The notes under the pieces are model-generated. The model was not told the origin of the DNA. It saw only the letters and a list, made by a program, of their open reading frames with translations, and ran no database searches. A stretch of DNA of 64,000 bases, from contig CBDFGV010000002.1 of assembly GCA_965247245.1 (NCBI GenBank), forward strand, positions 124,001 to 188,000, given 5' to 3'. Shown one piece after another: positions 9,067 to 17,873 of the stretch. The first letter of the stretch is position 1. Every line of letters starts with the position of its first letter. The DNA is from Tectiglobus sp965247245 (GTDB lineage: Bacteria; Pseudomonadota; Alphaproteobacteria; Rhizobiales; Hyphomicrobiaceae). Both the position numbers and the translations under genes were made by a program.

Positions 9067-10103
9067 TGTCAGCTTGTTTTGCAGCAACATTCGAGATCGC
9101 AGGCCGGAAGGTAGGAGGTAAGGCCCCCTGTCTTATCATTGCTGAAGCCGGAGTAGCGCATTTTGGCGATTTAGACCTAGCGTTCCAACTTGTTGACCTA
9201 GCTGCTGAAAGCGGTGCAGATGTTTTCAAAACCCAGTTCTTTGATGTCGAGCAACTCTATGCGGGAAGGGCAGAAGACTGGCGCGATCGTTTGCGACCGC
9301 GTAACCTCACATTTGAGCAAGCTAGATTGGTAAAAGAGCGATGCGACAAGCTCGGCTTGTTGTTTATGTCTACTGCCCATGACTCCAGCCGCATTGATTG
9401 GTTGCACGAACTCGATGTAGCTGCCGTGAAAGTTGGCTCGGGTGAGCGCAACAACCCAAGCTTCCTCACTGAGTTGGCGGGCCTTGGGAAGCCAATGATT
9501 GTGTCGACCGGCATGTATGATACGAACGATGTGCTCGAGGCTGTGGATGCCTGCGCCGCAGGAGGGTGCTTTGAGCTAGCCTTGCTTCATTGCGTGACCA
9601 AATACCCAACTCCTGCCGACCAACTGAACTTATCGGCAATGGATGCGATGGCTGCGATGTTCAATGGTCCAGTTGGCTACTCTGACCACACGGAAGACAT
9701 GGTTGCTGTGCTTTCTGCCGTAGCGCGCGGCGCCAAGGTTATCGAGAAACATATAACAATCCTGCGCGATGTGCCAAATGCTCAGGACTGGAAAGTCTCG
9801 GCAGGTCCGGATAATCTCGCACAACTTGTCGCTGACATTCGCCGGGTCGAGGCCATGATTGGGCATGGGCGAAAAGAGCCAGCTCCGATTGAGACAACCG
9901 ACACCGATTGGGCCTTGAAGTCGCTTGTCGCAGCGCGCGATTTAATGGCCGGTACAATACTTGTTGCCCGTGATCTTGTCGCGAAAAGACCTGGGGATGG
10001 CGTATCTCCTAATCGCATCGATAGCCTCATTGGGAAGCGGCTGACGAGATCGGTTGCTTCCGACGACCTTATTCTGTTGGAAGATCTTGAGAGTGTTGAG
10101 TGA
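9066..10103 (+). CDS. neuB: Nonulosonic acid synthase, NeuB family (copy 1)
   Basis: 345 residues, the family's normal length. The N-terminal TIM barrel carries LIIAEAGVAHFGDL, KTQFF, KVGSGE, MIVSTGM, LLHCVTKYPTP, GYSDHT and VIEKHITI; the C-terminal SAF (antifreeze-like) domain spans about 285-345. NeuB enzymes condense phosphoenolpyruvate with a 6-carbon N-acylated sugar to make sialic, legionaminic or related acids. The canonical NHNG motif is replaced by AHFG, so the substrate may differ from ManNAc. It is followed by neuC with a GTGA overlap, forming a synthase/epimerase pair. The exact product is undetermined. Confidence 0.9.
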   Translation: MSACFAATFEIAGRKVGGKAPCLIIAEAGVAHFGDLDLAFQLVDLAAESGADVFKTQFFDVEQLYAGRAEDWRDRLRPRNLTFEQARLVKERCDKLGLLFMSTAHDSSRIDWLHELDVAAVKVGSGERNNPSFLTELAGLGKPMIVSTGMYDTNDVLEAVDACAAGGCFELALLHCVTKYPTPADQLNLSAMDAMAAMFNGPVGYSDHTEDMVAVLSAVARGAKVIEKHITILRDVPNAQDWKVSAGPDNLAQLVADIRRVEAMIGHGRKEPAPIETTDTDWALKSLVAARDLMAGTILVARDLVAKRPGDGVSPNRIDSLIGKRLTRSVASDDLILLEDLESVE

Positions 10104-11278
10104 CGCCCCAGCTTAACAAACGCGTCTGCGTAACGCTCACAACGCGGGGTAATTACGGCAAGATGAAGTCAACAATGACCGCACTTGCCAAGTCACCAGA
10201 TATTGACTTGCAGGTTGCCATTGGAGGAGCACTGGTACTGGATAGCTACGGCGATTTTGGTCCAGCTATCGAGGCAGATGGCTTCTCTGTGGACAGGCAG
10301 GTTCCCTACATTGAGATTGGCGAGACTTTGGATGCAATGACCAATTCGGCGGGTAATTGCGTTTCAGCCATGGGCGCAGTTTTTGCTGAACTTAAGCCAG
10401 ATATTGTTGTCATCGTGGCCGACCGCTATGAGGCACTATCCATTGCTCAGGCCGCGCTGTGCCAAACAATACCGATCGCCCATATTGAGGGTGGTGAGGC
10501 GTCCGGCTCAATTGACGATAGGATCCGGCATGCCGTGACCTTGTTGGCAGATATACACTTCCCTGCCAATCGCGCTGCAGCCGACGTCTTGAGGGGTTTT
10601 GGCATCCCTGATGGTGCTATCTACACAGTCGGGACGCCCAGTCTTGATTTAATCATCGCGGGATCAAAGGCAGACTGTTGGGCGGCTCAGCAACATTTAA
10701 ACGCCGCTGGACGAGGGGCAGAGGTAAATCTGAGTGATGATTTCCTCATTGTGTCGCAACATCCGGTAGTGACTGAGTACAGCGATGCAGGACGGCAATT
10801 TCGCGAAACTGCCCGTGCCGTCCGCAAAATCGGAATGCCAACAGTATGGGTTCTGCCGAATTTGGACGCGGGTGCCTTTGAGGCATCGCGAGCGGTCGAG
10901 GCCCTGATTAACGATGGGGAAGCGCCTCCGTTGTGCGTTGTTGCCAGCCTTCCACTATTACCCTATGCGGCCATGTTACGGGAAACACGTTGCTTGGTGG
11001 GCAATACGTCAAGCGGCATTCGTGAGTCAGCTTTTCTTGGTACCCCTGTAGTGAACATCGGTACTCGCCAGCGTGGTCGCCTTCGCGGAGCAAATGTTAT
11101 CGATGTTGACTATGATTGCGATGCCATCACTGCAGCAACCAGGCATCAGATTGACCATGATCGCTATGAGCCAGATGATCTCTACGGAGATGGTCGGAGC
11201 GGAGAGCGGATAGCAGCTGCAATCGCAGCCTATGTAGGTGCGAGATCTGATACGCAAACGAAATCGGCCCTGCAATGA
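10100..11278 (+). CDS. neuC: Hydrolysing UDP-N-acetylglucosamine 2-epimerase, NeuC/LegG family (copy 1)
   Basis: 392 residues, GTG start overlapping the neuB stop (GTGA). Family blocks VTLTTRGNYGKMKS at the N-terminus, VVIVADRYEALSIA, HIEGGEASGSIDD, the SQHPVVTEY block and GNTSSGIRESAFLGTPVVNIGTRQ are all present. NeuC-type enzymes hydrolyse and epimerise UDP-GlcNAc, or a bacillosamine-type UDP sugar in LegG, to the free 2-epimer used by the partner synthase. Being paired with the NeuB copy upstream, it likely provides that enzyme's substrate. Sequence alone does not settle ManNAc versus a diacetamido sugar. Confidence 0.9.
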   Translation: MTPQLNKRVCVTLTTRGNYGKMKSTMTALAKSPDIDLQVAIGGALVLDSYGDFGPAIEADGFSVDRQVPYIEIGETLDAMTNSAGNCVSAMGAVFAELKPDIVVIVADRYEALSIAQAALCQTIPIAHIEGGEASGSIDDRIRHAVTLLADIHFPANRAAADVLRGFGIPDGAIYTVGTPSLDLIIAGSKADCWAAQQHLNAAGRGAEVNLSDDFLIVSQHPVVTEYSDAGRQFRETARAVRKIGMPTVWVLPNLDAGAFEASRAVEALINDGEAPPLCVVASLPLLPYAAMLRETRCLVGNTSSGIRESAFLGTPVVNIGTRQRGRLRGANVIDVDYDCDAITAATRHQIDHDRYEPDDLYGDGRSGERIAAAIAAYVGARSDTQTKSALQ

Positions 11279-12279
11279 AGCTTGGTATTGTTGGCTTCGG
11301 TCATATGGGCGGGCGCCTCGCCGATGCTTCTTGTGAAGCTGGCCTTGAAATCGTCTCGATACTGGACCATTCGAATGAACCATTTGGGCTCGGTGGACGT
11401 GGTGAGCTATCACATTTGATTACTAGCGAAGCCGAGGCATTCTGGCGAACAGGTCCAGAAATCGTGGCAGTCGCGACACACGCTCCCACTCACATTCCCT
11501 TACTGCGTGAGGGACTAATGCACGGCATTCGTCGGTTTCTGATTGAAAAACCAGTCGCCACGAGTATGGACGAGGCTCGCGAGGGCCAACGACTGGCACA
11601 TTCGTCACGCGCTCGAGTCATTGTTAACCACAATCGGCGCTATTGCGACAGCTACGACAAGTTACGCAAGCTGAATGGGGCAACAGAACTAGGTGATCTC
11701 CGGGCGATACTCTTTTCGCTAGGTGGAGGCGGACTTGGGTGCCTTGGAACTCATTACTTTGATATGTGCAATATGCTCTTCGAAGACACGCCGATTTCAG
11801 TGACCGCTACCCTGACCGAGCCCCTCTCAGCCAATCCGCGCGGCAGCGAGTTCCACGATCCCGGAGCAGCTGTTTTTGCACGATACCGTGATGGCCGACG
11901 GGCCTATCTCGATATCGGCGATGATTACGGACTACCGCACAGGATAGAATTCATCTACTCGCACGGTCGTGTCCTGGCCGAACGGGAACTTGCCGAGGAT
12001 TGGAAGATTTGGGCACGCACCATCGCCGACCGCGATATGCCTATGACTCGGCGGCCGGCGTTGATCGAGATTGGCTCGATCCCACCGCATTCTATGCCCG
12101 CAACTAATATTGCTGCTTTGGCAGACTGTGCAGCAGACACCGTGCCAAAAGGCGGCATTGAGACCGCGATCCACGCGCTCGAGTTCTTCGCTGCAGCGCG
12201 CTGGTCAGATTCGACGCGAGCGCCCGTCGCCTTGCCACTGATTGGCGAGGCCGCGGCTGAGCGCTACGCCATTCCCTGA
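11275..12279 (+). CDS. Gfo/Idh/MocA-family oxidoreductase (first of three)
   Basis: 334 residues, ATGA overlap with neuC. The Rossmann fold begins LGIVGFGHMGGRLADAS, and the family's EKP motif is at residues 91-93 (LIEKPVATS), with HNRRY and GTHYFD further on. Such NAD(P)-dependent enzymes oxidise, reduce or dehydrate sugar nucleotides and appear in nonulosonic acid modification loci (for example ptmF-type genes), which is where this one sits. The following gene is a second, different family member, suggesting a two-step modification or two alternative sugars. Confidence 0.88.
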   Translation: MKLGIVGFGHMGGRLADASCEAGLEIVSILDHSNEPFGLGGRGELSHLITSEAEAFWRTGPEIVAVATHAPTHIPLLREGLMHGIRRFLIEKPVATSMDEAREGQRLAHSSRARVIVNHNRRYCDSYDKLRKLNGATELGDLRAILFSLGGGGLGCLGTHYFDMCNMLFEDTPISVTATLTEPLSANPRGSEFHDPGAAVFARYRDGRRAYLDIGDDYGLPHRIEFIYSHGRVLAERELAEDWKIWARTIADRDMPMTRRPALIEIGSIPPHSMPATNIAALADCAADTVPKGGIETAIHALEFFAAARWSDSTRAPVALPLIGEAAAERYAIP

Positions 12280-12295
12280 AATCGACTTAAGAGCG

Positions 12296-13273
12296 ATGAG
12301 CACCAGCGTTATCGATGTAGCACTGATTGGTGTTGGGCCAATGGCGGCCAAGCACGCCGCAGCAATTGCATCAACTCCTGGTATTCGACTCGTCTCATGC
12401 GCATCGCGCGATATAAGACGTGCCGAGGCCTTCGCAAGTCAACACGAAGTTGCTCGACCACGCTTGATCAAGGAAGTATTCGAGGCGCCGCAAGCTGATG
12501 CGCTTTGGATCGTGGCGCCTGCAACTGTAATGGCTGACGCAGCAACGCACTTCAGCTCGTGTGAGCTACCAATGTTTTTGGAGAAGCCGGTCGGTCTTTG
12601 TCCCGAAGAGGTAGCGCATACGGCGTCGCTCATCAGCGTACCGCACATGATTGGTCTTAACCGTCGCTATTACGAAATTTTGCAGCGGGCGCGCACGATC
12701 ATTTCCGACGCTGGAGGATTGCGTGCTATCGAGGTGCACTTGCCGGAACGCCCGGCAAATCTTCCCTCCACAACGGTCTCTCGCCTGCGCGACCGATGGG
12801 CATTCGCAAACTCTATTCACATGATCGACTTGTTTCGGTTTTTCGCCGGTGAGCCGGAGGCAGTCCATAGCGAGATTACCAATCCGTCCAGCATGGAACG
12901 CGGGTGTGCCGCCAGCCTACGTTTCGCCAACGGTGCAATTGGAGTGTTCCATAGTCACTGGTACGCGCCGGGTGGTTGGCGTCTGGCGCTGTATGCGGAA
13001 AATCTCAGTCTGGTTTTCCAGCCGATAGAACAAGGTATCATTGCTCGTTACGATCAGCAGCCAGCACCGTTGTTGCCAACCGGTAGAGATTTAGTTTTGA
13101 AGCCGGGCTTGGCTGGACAGGCTGCGGCCTTCCGAGACCTTGTGCGTGATGGCAACAAAGATGAGCACGCCGTTGATCTAAGGGACTACTGCAAGTCAGT
13201 CTCATTGACGCAAGCCCTCACTGAGCCGGCAACATCCTCCCTTTCGAAACTCTGTCGGAAAAGGAGCGCATAG
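12296..13273 (+). CDS. Gfo/Idh/MocA-family oxidoreductase (second of three)
   Basis: 325 residues from the ATG at 12296; the frame is open upstream, but this start directly precedes the conserved VALIGVGPMAAKHAAAI Rossmann motif. The EKP motif is at 96-98 (LEKPVGL), then HMIGLNRRYY and NSIHMIDLFRF. It shares only the family pattern with the gene before it, so it is not a recent duplicate. Role inferred: redox or dehydration step on a nonulosonic acid or its activated sugar. It is followed after one base by a glycosyltransferase-like gene. Confidence 0.86.
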   Translation: MSTSVIDVALIGVGPMAAKHAAAIASTPGIRLVSCASRDIRRAEAFASQHEVARPRLIKEVFEAPQADALWIVAPATVMADAATHFSSCELPMFLEKPVGLCPEEVAHTASLISVPHMIGLNRRYYEILQRARTIISDAGGLRAIEVHLPERPANLPSTTVSRLRDRWAFANSIHMIDLFRFFAGEPEAVHSEITNPSSMERGCAASLRFANGAIGVFHSHWYAPGGWRLALYAENLSLVFQPIEQGIIARYDQQPAPLLPTGRDLVLKPGLAGQAAAFRDLVRDGNKDEHAVDLRDYCKSVSLTQALTEPATSSLSKLCRKRSA

Positions 13274-13274
13274 C

Positions 13275-14720
13275 ATGCGCGATTCCTGGCTTGTCCGAGC
13301 TCGACGTGCAGCCTGTGAACGACTATTTCCATTCACATTAAGGCTGGGCAGTCCCACCCTGGCCGCGATGGTTGCCTCAGGCATGCTTCGTCGAAAAGGT
13401 ACGGGAAAGCGTTTGAATGTACTAGCCATTGCGAAGGACGTGTTTGAACAGGACCTCGACGCGCTTGCTGCATACGGCAATCAAGTTCAATATCACGTCC
13501 TCTCCATAAATACATTGCGTAGCGTGCTGTTTGCCTGTGTCGGTCAAGACTTGGACGGAGTGCGCGGCGACAACTATCATGAGACAGAGGCTGGTCAGGC
13601 CGCACGGCAAAGGTATTACGATTTCCTCACATCATTCCTGCAGGTCCTTAATCGCCTGATGAAATTCGATGCCGTGATTGGTTGCAACTTTGGTCAAGTT
13701 GCGTTGCAGGAATTCAGTCGTGCCGTTCATAATTCTGAGTTGCCGTATATCATCTACTTCAAGGAAGGCATACCGATACCGGAGCGGCTAGATGAATATT
13801 GCGCACTGTACGAAGCCGGCTATATGCCGAAACGCATTTTTGCCGATACAGTGCTGGTCAATAGCGCAACTGGCGCCGAGATGATATCTAGGATGACCAT
13901 AAATGGTCTTCTCCCTGAAAATATATACGCTGTAGGTGCCCCGCGACTTGATAGTTATCGCATCAAGCCCTCGGTTGAGAGCGAAAGACCTTCGCTTGTT
14001 GTCTTTCCGTTTGATCCTCATGTTGCGTTCTTCTATTTTAAAGAGCTATGGGCACAGGATGAAAGGTTTCAATTACGTTGCAACGAGGTCTCTGGGGCGG
14101 ACAGCAAATTAATGGATTCACTGTCTGAGCATGCGATCGAGATTTATCGATCCATCATAGCATTTGCCCGTTCCCGCCCAGATGTTGATATTATTTTTAA
14201 ATCGAAAAGAAACTGTCGCTCAAAAGAATTTCTCAATGAAGCAATTGTGGACGTTACTGGCAGTCCAATTTCAGATTTCTCCATGGACAATGTCAGTTGG
14301 ACTGACGACTGGGTAGCCGAAGATCTTATTCGCAAAGCTACCGCGGTGATTTCCCTAAATTCGATGACTACGGTCGAAGCTATACTTGCTGGAAAGCCAG
14401 TATTTGTGCCGGAATTGAGTAGCGTTTTTCAAGGTAAGCCGTGGTCGTTCTTTCATGACTTTCCAAACTTGGTAGGACACATAGAGTCAGAGGCTGATCT
14501 GATCAGCTATTTCGATCATGTTCTGCGGGATGAATGGCAAGTTGAAGAAACTGAACGCGAAGCCTTCCTCAAGAGATACACGACCGTTGGCGGCGTCAAT
14601 TTGTCGACCAATGCGTTTGAGGACGTGTTGGTTTCGACGGTCGAATTGAATACCCGACAGGGGAAGGCTACGCGGTTGAAGCGTGTGGCCGGGACTCTCC
14701 GAGAAAGAGAACAGGTGTGA
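13275..14720 (+). CDS. Putative GT-B glycosyltransferase
   Basis: 481 residues, no signal peptide. The C-terminal half shows features of the CDP-glycerol/capsule-type GT-B fold: FPFDPHVAFFY, VDIIFKSKRN, then AVISLNSMTTVEAILAGKPVFVPE, matching the nucleotide-binding block of those enzymes. The N-terminal half (VLAIAKDVFEQDLDALA) is not recognised. It lies directly before and overlaps the CMP-nonulosonic acid synthetase gene (GTGA), so it may be the transferase for that CMP-sugar. Assignment as a glycosyltransferase is moderately supported; donor and acceptor are unknown. Confidence 0.6.
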   Translation: MRDSWLVRARRAACERLFPFTLRLGSPTLAAMVASGMLRRKGTGKRLNVLAIAKDVFEQDLDALAAYGNQVQYHVLSINTLRSVLFACVGQDLDGVRGDNYHETEAGQAARQRYYDFLTSFLQVLNRLMKFDAVIGCNFGQVALQEFSRAVHNSELPYIIYFKEGIPIPERLDEYCALYEAGYMPKRIFADTVLVNSATGAEMISRMTINGLLPENIYAVGAPRLDSYRIKPSVESERPSLVVFPFDPHVAFFYFKELWAQDERFQLRCNEVSGADSKLMDSLSEHAIEIYRSIIAFARSRPDVDIIFKSKRNCRSKEFLNEAIVDVTGSPISDFSMDNVSWTDDWVAEDLIRKATAVISLNSMTTVEAILAGKPVFVPELSSVFQGKPWSFFHDFPNLVGHIESEADLISYFDHVLRDEWQVEETEREAFLKRYTTVGGVNLSTNAFEDVLVSTVELNTRQGKATRLKRVAGTLREREQV

Positions 14721-15454
14721 GTGGTCAAATGGATATTTGGGGCTTTGTTCCCGCAAGAGGGGGATCAAAGAGCATCCCGTTGAAGAATCTTGTCGATGTC
14801 GGTGGCCGGCCAATGCTGGATTATTGTGTGCTAGCCGCAATGACCAGTGGAAGACTGTCGCGCGTTATCGTTTCCACTGATAGCAACCGCATCGCGCAAC
14901 GGGCGCGTTTGCTGGGCGTTGATGTAGACAATCGACCAACCGAACTTTCGGGCGACGAGGTACTCGTTGACAATGTTGTAAAGGAGTTTCTGGAGAGAAC
15001 CTCCACAACATCACCCTTGCCTGATGCGTTGGCTCTGATCCAGCCAACTAGTCCGTTTATTCTGCCAAAGCACTTCGTACAGCTATTCGATGCGCTTGAA
15101 GCCCGACCAGATGCGCTTTCAGCACACAATGTAGTTGCCGTGCCACCCATTGCTCATGCTTGGAATCAACGGTGGATCAACGAGAAAGGCGAGATAGAGT
15201 ACCTCTTCCCCGAGCAAAGAAAACTAGTCCGTCAGAAGCAAGATAAACCTGCTCTCAAGATCCTCGGGAATTTGTTGGTGACTCGTTGCAAGGCCTATTT
15301 GTCTGGGAAGGGCGTTTACGCAGAGCCAAGTGTTGGTGTTGAGATCGACAGACCATACGACTTTGATCTCGACGGGCCAGACGATCTAATAGTAGCACGC
15401 GCTTTGATTTCTGCGGGTGCTGTGGATCTTTCTCACTTAGTTCAAGCAACCTGA
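14717..15454 (+). CDS. neuA: Acylneuraminate cytidylyltransferase, NeuA family (copy 1)
   Basis: 245 residues. The CTP-binding signature PARGGSKSIPLKN is at 12-24, with RVIVSTDS, LIQPTSPF and a PYDFDLDGPDD end block, as in CMP-sialic/legionaminic acid synthetases. It activates a nonulosonic acid with CTP before transfer. The GTG at 14717 overlaps the previous stop (GTGA); an in-frame ATG at 14729 is an alternative. With neuB and neuC at 9-11 kb it completes a first nonulosonic acid set: synthase, epimerase and activator. Confidence 0.9.
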   Translation: MSGQMDIWGFVPARGGSKSIPLKNLVDVGGRPMLDYCVLAAMTSGRLSRVIVSTDSNRIAQRARLLGVDVDNRPTELSGDEVLVDNVVKEFLERTSTTSPLPDALALIQPTSPFILPKHFVQLFDALEARPDALSAHNVVAVPPIAHAWNQRWINEKGEIEYLFPEQRKLVRQKQDKPALKILGNLLVTRCKAYLSGKGVYAEPSVGVEIDRPYDFDLDGPDDLIVARALISAGAVDLSHLVQAT

Positions 15455-15535
15455 TACTTTTCTGTTCAACAAACCCAATTAATGTGAGCGGCGACACGGT
15501 TGCCGCGATCATCGAGCGTGGGGAGCGCAAATGAC

Positions 15536-16696
15536 ATGAAAATTCTGATTCTAGGTGGAGACGGATACCTGGGTTGGCCAACCGCAATGCACTTCTCGGA
15601 GCGCGGAGATGAAGTTGCGGTTTTAGACAACTTCGCCAAGCGTCGATGGGAACTTGAGGAAGGTGTTGAACCGCTCATTCCAACGCCTCCTCTCCAGAGG
15701 CGCGTTAAGCGGTGGAAGGAAATCACAGGTAAGGAGATAAAGGCGTTCATAGGTGACCTTTGCAATCACCGTTTCGTGTACAATGTTCTACGGGAGTTTT
15801 CTCCCGAGGCGATTGTGCATTATGGCGAGCAACCTTCAGCGCCTTACTCGATGCAAAATAGGACGACCGCAGTTTACAGCCAGGTCAACAACGTAACTGG
15901 CACGCTGAATCTTTTGTTTGCGATGCGGCGCCATTGCCCCGACGCCCATCTCATCAAGCTCGGAACTATGGGGGAATATGGAACGCCGAACATCGATATT
16001 GAAGAAGGTTGGATAACGATCCAGCATAACGGACGTGAAGACACTGTTCTGTTCCCAAAACGACCGGGCAGCTTCTATCACTTATCGAAAGTTCACGACT
16101 CTGCCAATATTGAGTTCACTTGTAGAATATGGGGCATGCGAGCCACTGACCTAAACCAAGGTGTCGTCTATGGAGTTGATACATCAACGACAGAGCTTCA
16201 CTCAGACCTACGAACTTCGTTCCATTACGATCATGTATTCGGGACGGTTCTTAACCGCTTTCTTGTTCAAGCAGCTGTAGGGGCCCCCCTGACTGTTTAC
16301 GGACAAGGCGGCCAAACGCGTGGCTTCCTCAACATACGAGATACAATCCGCTGCGTGGAAATCTCCGTCGACAATGCCGCTGAACGCGGTGAATTCCGTG
16401 TCTTCAACCAATTTACTGAGCAGTTCTCGATCAATGACCTTGCAGAGATGGTTGCACGGGTTGGCAAATCCCACGGGCTGTCTGTCGAAATCACACACTT
16501 GGACAATCCGCGTATCGAGGCAGAAGAGCACTACTACAATGCCAAACATACACTGCTTACAGATCTGGGTCTTAGTCCCACGTTCCTGAGCGACGAGGTG
16601 CTCAGCAAAATGTTGACGACGGTGAGGGCGAATTGCGATCACGTCGATGCCGATGTTTTTGCACCGCAGATCAGCTGGAGCGGTCGTAACGCTTAG
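15536..16696 (+). CDS. sqdB: UDP-sulfoquinovose synthase (SqdB/SQD1/Agl3 family)
   Basis: 386 residues from the ATG at 15536. The Rossmann motif GGDGYLGWP (7-15) carries the Trp typical of this family. YGEQPSAPYSM and KLGTMGEYGTPN are hallmark SQD1 blocks, and Thr144, Tyr181 and Lys185 fit the catalytic Thr/Tyr/Lys set, almost with plant SQD1 numbering. The enzyme makes UDP-sulfoquinovose from UDP-glucose and sulfite. It usually serves sulfolipid synthesis or, in Sulfolobus, N-glycan sulfoquinovose. No sulfolipid transferase pair (sqdD/sqdX) is evident; its neighbours are neuA and sulfotransferases, so use in the surface glycan is inferred. Confidence 0.9.
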   Translation: MKILILGGDGYLGWPTAMHFSERGDEVAVLDNFAKRRWELEEGVEPLIPTPPLQRRVKRWKEITGKEIKAFIGDLCNHRFVYNVLREFSPEAIVHYGEQPSAPYSMQNRTTAVYSQVNNVTGTLNLLFAMRRHCPDAHLIKLGTMGEYGTPNIDIEEGWITIQHNGREDTVLFPKRPGSFYHLSKVHDSANIEFTCRIWGMRATDLNQGVVYGVDTSTTELHSDLRTSFHYDHVFGTVLNRFLVQAAVGAPLTVYGQGGQTRGFLNIRDTIRCVEISVDNAAERGEFRVFNQFTEQFSINDLAEMVARVGKSHGLSVEITHLDNPRIEAEEHYYNAKHTLLTDLGLSPTFLSDEVLSKMLTTVRANCDHVDADVFAPQISWSGRNA

Positions 16697-16709
16697 TCAA
16701 ACGAAAAGA

Positions 16710-17873
16710 ATGATCTACCAAAAGTTAAAAAAACTGAACTCACTGCGATCTGCGGCTCGCACTATTATTCCAAGTGGCATACGACCGGCAGCACGCGCTC
16801 TCTTAGGTGAACGCCGAAACCTCAAGGAGTTGAACCTGGTAGAGGCGTTGGCTGGTGAGGCCTCAAACTTGGCAACGATCGAACACTATCTCGTCGCCAA
16901 TTTTGTGCCTGTTCGACAACCAATGATCATGATTTCGCAAGCCATGCGCTCAGGAGGAACGCTGCTTAGTCAGTTATTTGATGATCATCCGCAGGTGCTA
17001 ATGCACCCCTTTGAGTTGAAGACCGGTTATCCGGGAAAGTGGGATTGGCCTCCTATCAGTCCGAGCAAGCCCGCCAGCGAGAATTTTCGTTATTTGTTTG
17101 AACCGACAACGCTGACACTATTGAAGCGCGGTTACTCGAAGGGTGAGCGTGATGAAGCCTCGAGCCACCCTTTTTTGTTGGTACCTTCTTTGCAAAGGGC
17201 AGTTTTTGAAAAGTACTGCGAGCGTTTTGAAGTCAAGACTAACCGAGACATCTTTAATGCTTACTTCACATCCTATTTCAACGCCTGGCTCAACTATCGC
17301 GGTCTTATTGAGGACACACGCTATGTCAGCGCATTCCTACCACGCTTGTCGAGCAGTGAGGTGCTAACTGACGAGTTTTTTGACACATGGCCGGACGGCC
17401 ATATGATCTCGGTACTGCGTGATCCACTCTCATTCTATGCCTCCGCAAAGCAATATGGCCGCAAGTATCAGGAAACCGAGTTCACTGGTTTTGACCAAGC
17501 AATGGGATTCTGGCGCGCGTCAGCCGAAGGAATGTTGCGCAATGCGGGCAAGTATGGTGACCGCCTAACCGTGGTCTGTTTCGAAGAATTGACGCAAGAA
17601 ACTCGCTCAACGATGACCCATCTGTGTACCCGCCTTGGCTTGGACTTTGACAAAAGTTTACTCATGCCAACCTTTAATGGGCGAGCAATCAAGGCCAACA
17701 GTAGTTTCGAAGTAACCACTCATGGACTTACTAACCATCACAAAGATCGACTTTGCGTCCTCGACGACGAGGAGAAGCGCATCATTGCTGAAAGTTGCAC
17801 GCCACTCTACGAAACGGTGCGGACAAGACTCGCAGTCGGAAGCAGTACAGCGATTGCCGCGGTCTCAAAATGA
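16710..17873 (+). CDS. Sulfotransferase-family protein (1)
   Basis: 387 residues from the ATG at 16710, which clears the sqdB stop. The 5'-phosphosulfate loop of PAPS sulfotransferases is represented by SQAMRSGGTLLSQLF (about 76-90) and the 3'-phosphate block by VLRDPLSFYASAKQ (about 235-248). VCFEELTQE and a C-terminal segment follow in the usual order. Such enzymes move sulfate from PAPS to hydroxyl or amino groups. Cytosolic; it overlaps the next sulfotransferase-like gene (ATGA). Acting on a glycan precursor is inferred from context. Confidence 0.8.
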   Translation: MIYQKLKKLNSLRSAARTIIPSGIRPAARALLGERRNLKELNLVEALAGEASNLATIEHYLVANFVPVRQPMIMISQAMRSGGTLLSQLFDDHPQVLMHPFELKTGYPGKWDWPPISPSKPASENFRYLFEPTTLTLLKRGYSKGERDEASSHPFLLVPSLQRAVFEKYCERFEVKTNRDIFNAYFTSYFNAWLNYRGLIEDTRYVSAFLPRLSSSEVLTDEFFDTWPDGHMISVLRDPLSFYASAKQYGRKYQETEFTGFDQAMGFWRASAEGMLRNAGKYGDRLTVVCFEELTQETRSTMTHLCTRLGLDFDKSLLMPTFNGRAIKANSSFEVTTHGLTNHHKDRLCVLDDEEKRIIAESCTPLYETVRTRLAVGSSTAIAAVSK

